A program made the translations under genes and the position numbers. Source: Actinobacteria bacterium UBA3086 (GTDB lineage Bacteria; Actinomycetota; Coriobacteriia; Anaerosomatales; UBA3086). From it: DNA of 10,156 bases. Positions 6,762 through 10,156 of the stretch are shown here, piece after piece (position 1 is the stretch's first letter; every line of letters starts with the position of its first letter). The stretch spans positions 409-10,564 of the forward strand of contig DFBG01000012.1 in assembly GCA_002367305.1 (NCBI GenBank), written 5' to 3'. The notes below the pieces were generated by a model. That model was not told the DNA's origin. It worked only from the letters and a program-made list of their open reading frames with translations, and searched no databases.

Positions 6762-7687
6762 GATGCCACCTCCGTTCCTTCTCCGCCCACGAGCCTCGCG
6801 AAGTAGTCTTCAAGAGAATCACGCATGGGCGCGACCGAGAGAAGACGCCATTTCTCATCATCTAAGACGTCCACGACCTTGCGGATGTCCGCGTCGGCTA
6901 TGGAAAACACCCATGCACCCCCGGAAACAGCTATGTCGCCCACGAGGTCAGAAAGCGCCGCAGGCAACTCCTCTCCCCCGCTCGCACGCACCGAGGTGCG
7001 TCCTTCGACATTGAGTAGATCGTCGATATGGCCACGCGCAGCGACGCGTCCACTGTTTAGGATCGTCACCTCATCGCACACGGTCTCGATCTCGGAGAGT
7101 TGATGCGAGGACAGAAGGATGCTCGTGCCCGAATCCCGGAGCTCGAGCATGAGGTTGCGCATGTCGCGTTGGCCCATGGGGTCGAGACCTGAGGCCGGCT
7201 CATCGAGAACGGCAACGGAAGGATTGGACAGGATGGCCTGCGCGACGCCTAGACGCTGAAGCATGCCTCGAGAGAACTTGGCGAGCGTCATACGTTCACG
7301 CCCGGCGAGGCCAACGCGCTCCAGGAGTTCAGGAATCCTCGCAACCGTGTCGCGCTTGGACTGACCGGAGAGACGCCCGTAGAGCACAAGAGCCTGAGTG
7401 GCCGTCAACTGAGGCGAGAAATAGGGCTGTTCCGGCAGAAATCCGAGATGCGCACGAGCAGTGGCTGATGCCTTCTGACCGTTGATCTGGAAGGTCCCGT
7501 CAGTAGGAGTAGCCAAACCCAGGAGCATTTTGAGGGTGGTCGTCTTACCGGCACCGTTGGGTCCGAGCAAACCGTGAATGGTACCGCGCTCGACGGCAAG
7601 CGAGACATCCGCAACGGCTTCATGCGTCGCCCCTGAGAAAGCCTTGTACGTCTTGCGCGCACCGGAGATGTCTATTGCACGTTCCAT
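6758..7687 (-). CDS. ABC transporter ATP-binding protein
   Basis: This 309-residue nucleotide-binding subunit partners the downstream permease. Walker A is GPNGAGKTT (42-50). The Q-loop is LPEQPY with Q87. The signature is FSRGMLQRL (138-146). Walker B is VAVLDEP (158-164), the D-loop is ASGLDP (165-170), and the H-loop is LSSHQLSE with H195. The signature differs from LSGGQ at several positions, with Arg140 in place of the first Gly, although FSxGM variants occur in NosF/CcmA-like ABC-2 ATPases. Residues about 228-309 form a C-terminal extension with an alternating strand pattern and a final helix (DSLEDYFARLV), usual in this subfamily. GGAGG lies 4 nt before ATG. The gene starts 25 bp after mltG, with no room for an obvious separate promoter. 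General export or membrane-remodelling function is inferred; no substrate clue is present. Confidence 0.92.
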   Translation of the reverse strand: MERAIDISGARKTYKAFSGATHEAVADVSLAVERGTIHGLLGPNGAGKTTTLKMLLGLATPTDGTFQINGQKASATARAHLGFLPEQPYFSPQLTATQALVLYGRLSGQSKRDTVARIPELLERVGLAGRERMTLAKFSRGMLQRLGVAQAILSNPSVAVLDEPASGLDPMGQRDMRNLMLELRDSGTSILLSSHQLSEIETVCDEVTILNSGRVAARGHIDDLLNVEGRTSVRASGGEELPAALSDLVGDIAVSGGAWVFSIADADIRKVVDVLDDEKWRLLSVAPMRDSLEDYFARLVGGEGTEVAS

Positions 7688-7712
7688 GTGGCCTCCAAGA
7701 AATTCCCCGAAC

Positions 7713-8828
7713 CTATTGACCGAATACGTCTTTCGATTTCGCTTTGGCCGTCAGGAAGTCCTGCCAATTCGAAGTAAAGGTATGAGAACCATCCAAGCCA
7801 GTAAGCACGTAATAGATGTAGTCGGTGTCAGCCGGTGCAGTGGCTGCCTGAAGCGATGTGAGACCCGGACTCGCTATGGGTCCCGGTGTGAGACCTGCGT
7901 TCCGATAGGTATTGTAGGGACTCTCAATCTCGAGATCCGAATTGAGCAGGCGGAACCGGTTCCCCGGAAGCACGTACTCGATAGTCGCATCGATCTCGAG
8001 ACGCATCCCAATCTCAAGACGGTTATGAATGACCGACGATACCAGGGGACGCTCCACGTCCAACTGGGCCTCGCGCTCGATGATGGAGGCCATGGTCACC
8101 ACTTCCTGTAGTGTGAATCCTCGCTCTAGCGCGGGCGCGATATCCACGGACTCCATCTCGATCTCGAACTGATCCAGCATCATCTCAATGACGTCACGGG
8201 CAGTCGATCCATCTTCGACGCGATACGTCTTTGGGAACAAGTATCCCTCCAGGGAATCCTCATAAGCTTCGCGCAGATACTCTCTCTGGAACTCAGCGTA
8301 GCCCGCGTGAGCGAGCCCTAGGAACTCCTGCGCGGGAATCCCCGCCTGCTCCTCGAAACGGGCCGCTATCTGGTCGATCACGAACCCCTCGGGAATGGTG
8401 ATCGTGACGTAACGGATCTCAGGGCCCGCGACCAATACGTCGATCACGTCCGCGTAAGACATGCCGGTGACCAGCTCATACTCGCCCGCACGCAGATCCG
8501 AATCGGCTTCAGCTCGACGTGATTCGAGCCTGAATCTGTTCGCATTCTCAATCACTCCTGCCGATGACAGAATCTCCGCGATCTCTGCTGTCGACGTTCC
8601 GCCGGGAATCTCAACTGCCACGGGTTGCCCGGGGGCAATATCATGATCCGCCACCTCGAACATGTACCACCATGCGCCACCCAGTCCAGCAAGAACGAGC
8701 ACGAGCAAGACGGCAACAACGATCAGAGCACACCCGATCTTGGAGCGCTTCTTGGATCGCCTGCGTGGTCGGTCTTCTCGAGACGGTCGCGACTGCGTGC
8801 GGGGCATCGATTCTCGATTACTCGTCAC
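7713..8828 (-). CDS. mltG: Endolytic murein transglycosylase MltG (YceG family)
   Basis: This 371-residue single-span membrane protein cleaves nascent peptidoglycan glycan strands, which is thought to terminate their elongation. Residues 1-31 are cytoplasmic and strongly basic (RPRRRSKKRSK). One transmembrane span covers about 32-56. A LysM-like region follows (EIPGGTSTAEIAEIL; LRAGEYELV). The catalytic YceG domain has EGYLFPKTY (194-202), ASIIEREA with catalytic Glu251 (the equivalent of E218 in Escherichia coli), VIHNRL (266-271) and SPYNTYRNAGLTPGPIASPG (303-322). Near the C-terminus the usual HxFS element reads HTFTSNW. The start is GTG at 8828-8826, inside the ruvX stop as a GTGA overlap, with GAGG 10 nt upstream. 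An in-frame ATG seven codons on would lose little. Following ruvX is a widely conserved order. Confidence 0.95.
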   Translation of the reverse strand: MTSNRESMPRTQSRPSREDRPRRRSKKRSKIGCALIVVAVLLVLVLAGLGGAWWYMFEVADHDIAPGQPVAVEIPGGTSTAEIAEILSSAGVIENANRFRLESRRAEADSDLRAGEYELVTGMSYADVIDVLVAGPEIRYVTITIPEGFVIDQIAARFEEQAGIPAQEFLGLAHAGYAEFQREYLREAYEDSLEGYLFPKTYRVEDGSTARDVIEMMLDQFEIEMESVDIAPALERGFTLQEVVTMASIIEREAQLDVERPLVSSVIHNRLEIGMRLEIDATIEYVLPGNRFRLLNSDLEIESPYNTYRNAGLTPGPIASPGLTSLQAATAPADTDYIYYVLTGLDGSHTFTSNWQDFLTAKAKSKDVFGQ

Positions 8829-9256
8829 TGATCGTCATCCTCATCATGTAGGTTCCGTAGATCCAGATAGGACTGGAGAAACACCGAAGCCGCGACCATA
8901 TCGATCGATCCTCGCTTGGCCCTGTCCGACATCCCCGCATCGGTCATGACGCGCTTGGCTTCGGCACTGGAGAGCCTCTCGTCGAAGTACTCGATCGGCA
9001 CACCAACACGTGGAGCGAGTTTCGCGCCGAGTTCACGTATGCGCGCGGCCTGCGGACCCTCTTCCCCATCAAGACTCAGAGGGAGACCGATAACGAGCAG
9101 TTCCACTTCGTAGTCCTCTATCAACCTGACCAGTGGCCCTGGCTCGTGGACTACACGGGCATCAAGCACCTTGAGGGGCGTGGCAACACGGCCGAGAGGA
9201 TCCGAGACTGCGACCCCAACTCGCCGCTCACCCATGTCGAGACCGAGCGCCCGCAT
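8825..9256 (-). CDS. ruvX: Putative pre-16S rRNA nuclease / Holliday junction resolvase-like YqgF (RuvX)
   Basis: This 143-residue protein has the RNase H-like YqgF fold. Visible motifs are LGLDMGERRVGVAVSDP (4-20) with Asp7, VIGLPLSLDG (55-64), YFDERLSSAEA (90-100) with Glu93, and SIDMVAASVFLQSYL (117-131) with Asp119. Asp7, Glu93 and Asp119 fit the acidic metal-binding triad. The family was first proposed as a Holliday junction resolvase; in E. coli it matures the 5' end of 16S rRNA. Length is normal, with an acidic tail HDEDDDQ. ATG follows the alaS stop by 9 bp, and TGGAG inside the end of alaS lies about 12 nt upstream, so translation is likely coupled. Its stop overlaps the mltG GTG by 4 bp. 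The neighbourhood alaS-ruvX-mltG is highly conserved and supports the call. Confidence 0.95.
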   Translation of the reverse strand: MRALGLDMGERRVGVAVSDPLGRVATPLKVLDARVVHEPGPLVRLIEDYEVELLVIGLPLSLDGEEGPQAARIRELGAKLAPRVGVPIEYFDERLSSAEAKRVMTDAGMSDRAKRGSIDMVAASVFLQSYLDLRNLHDEDDDQ

Positions 9257-9265
9257 GTTGTGTCT

Positions 9266-10156
9266 CTACTCCACGCCGAGCGTCTGAAGAGCCAGGCGCA
9301 GGGCTTCATCGATACCCGCAGGGTCCTTGCCTCCGGCCTGAGCCATAGACGGCTTGCCACCGCCTCCGCCCTCGACCGCAGGAGCGATGGCTTTGATGAT
9401 CGCTCCTGCGTTGAAACCCTTGTTGACCGCATCATCCGTACCAGCGGCGAGCAACAACGCTTTCCCGCCCACTGAAGCGGCAAGAACGACCGCTCCACCA
9501 CTGAGTCTGCTGCGGAGTTGATCTGCGAGGTCCCTGATGTCTCCCGCATCCGCTATCTCCACGCGAGAGACTATCACCGGATACCCGACATCACGAGCAT
9601 TCTCCAGCAGAGAATCAAGCTCACCGGACGACCCACGTCGCTTGGCGTCGGCCAGAGCCTGTTCGGCCTCATGCAGCTTACGCTGCAGCGCCATGACCCG
9701 CTCGACGACTTCAGCCGGACGACCCTTGAGAGCCTCAGCAGTGTCAGCGAGGATCTTCTCCTCGGTATAGATCTTGTCCATGGCGTCGAAACTGGTGACC
9801 GCTTCGATGCGGCGCAGATTAGAGCCGACACTGCCCTCGGATGTAATCTTCACGAGTCCAATCTCGCAGGTACTCCCTACGTGCGTACCACCGCACAACT
9901 CCTTGCTGAAGTTGCCGACCTCCAGCACGCGGACGAACTCGCCGTACTTCTCCCCAAAGAGAGCGGTCACGCCGGCCTCGCGCGCAGATGCGAGCGATGT
10001 CTCGTACGCACGCACCGGATGATTCTCCATGATCTTGGCATTGGTCATGCGCTCGACCTTGTTCAACTGCTCGGCGGTGACGCCTTCGAAATGAGTGAAG
10101 TCGAAGCGCATGCGCTCTGGGGCAACATAGGAACCCGACTGCTTGACGTGATCGCC
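9266..10156 (-). CDS. alaS: Alanyl-tRNA synthetase, C-terminal part (5' end beyond the window)
   Basis: The frame runs from the right edge (beginning GDHVKQSGSYVAPERMRFDF) to TAG at 9268-9266, giving 296 visible residues. These are the end of the editing domain, the coiled coil and the C-Ala/DHHA1 domain. The catalytic class II core and the first HxxxH zinc pair lie outside. The second zinc pair of the editing site is present in ELCGGTHVG (Cys88 and His92 of the visible part). Residues about 127-180 are the linking coiled coil. The C-Ala Gly-rich motif is GGGGGKPSMAQAGG (263-276). The enzyme charges tRNA-Ala and removes mis-attached Ser and Gly. No frameshift or missing motif is seen. The internal ATG at 10111 is Met16 of this fragment and not the true start, since the upstream codons read as conserved AlaRS sequence. 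Confidence 0.97.
   Translation of the reverse strand, partial: GDHVKQSGSYVAPERMRFDFTHFEGVTAEQLNKVERMTNAKIMENHPVRAYETSLASAREAGVTALFGEKYGEFVRVLEVGNFSKELCGGTHVGSTCEIGLVKITSEGSVGSNLRRIEAVTSFDAMDKIYTEEKILADTAEALKGRPAEVVERVMALQRKLHEAEQALADAKRRGSSGELDSLLENARDVGYPVIVSRVEIADAGDIRDLADQLRSRLSGGAVVLAASVGGKALLLAAGTDDAVNKGFNAGAIIKAIAPAVEGGGGGKPSMAQAGGKDPAGIDEALRLALQTLGVE

Noticed and set aside
10109..10111. ATG at 10111 as the start of a 281-codon gene.
   Set aside because: The fifteen codons upstream to the window edge encode conserved AlaRS sequence (GDHVKQSGSYVAPER), so the gene simply continues outside.

Overview
The window looks like a chromosomal segment from a moderately high-GC, free-living bacterium. 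It carries eleven protein-coding genes, all on the minus strand and tightly packed. No RNA genes, insertion sequences, CRISPR arrays or attachment sites are visible. The gene order alaS-ruvX-mltG-(...)-aroE is the one known from Actinomycetota. A type IV pilus motor ATPase follows, with a roadblock protein and a DUF4388/PATAN protein after it. I infer a deep-branching, pilus-bearing actinobacterial lineage (Coriobacteriia or Anaerosomatales type). That assignment rests on gene order and protein style only and is moderate at best.

In the direction of transcription (right to left) the layout has three blocks. First come conserved housekeeping genes: the 3' part of alaS (alanyl-tRNA synthetase, its start lying beyond the right edge), ruvX/yqgF (9256-8825) and mltG (8828-7713, GTG start overlapping the ruvX stop). 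Next is a three-gene ABC export-type cassette: ATPase (7687-6758), ABC-2 permease (6761-6027) and a membrane-anchored TPR-like protein with a calcium-loop-like C-terminus (about 6025-5345). These overlap or nearly overlap and are very probably co-translated. They are followed by yqeG (HAD phosphatase) and aroE (shikimate dehydrogenase).

The third block is surface motility or its control. It contains pilB (3866-2190, starting directly at the aroE stop codon), a 130-bp spacer, a roadblock/LC7 protein (2059-1451) and a large DUF4388 protein (from 1402 running off the left edge). PilB would power pilus extension. The roadblock and DUF4388 proteins are of families that act as regulatory adaptors in gliding, pilus and two-component systems, so a motor-control module is the natural reading. 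PilB and the DUF4388 protein both carry paired copies of the RLG-x(20)-Q type helical motif of the MshEN cyclic-di-GMP receptor fold, with the motif degenerated in different ways in each. This is the most interesting signal in the window.

The only non-coding stretch longer than about 50 bp is 2060-2189. It holds a weak promoter candidate and no convincing terminator.
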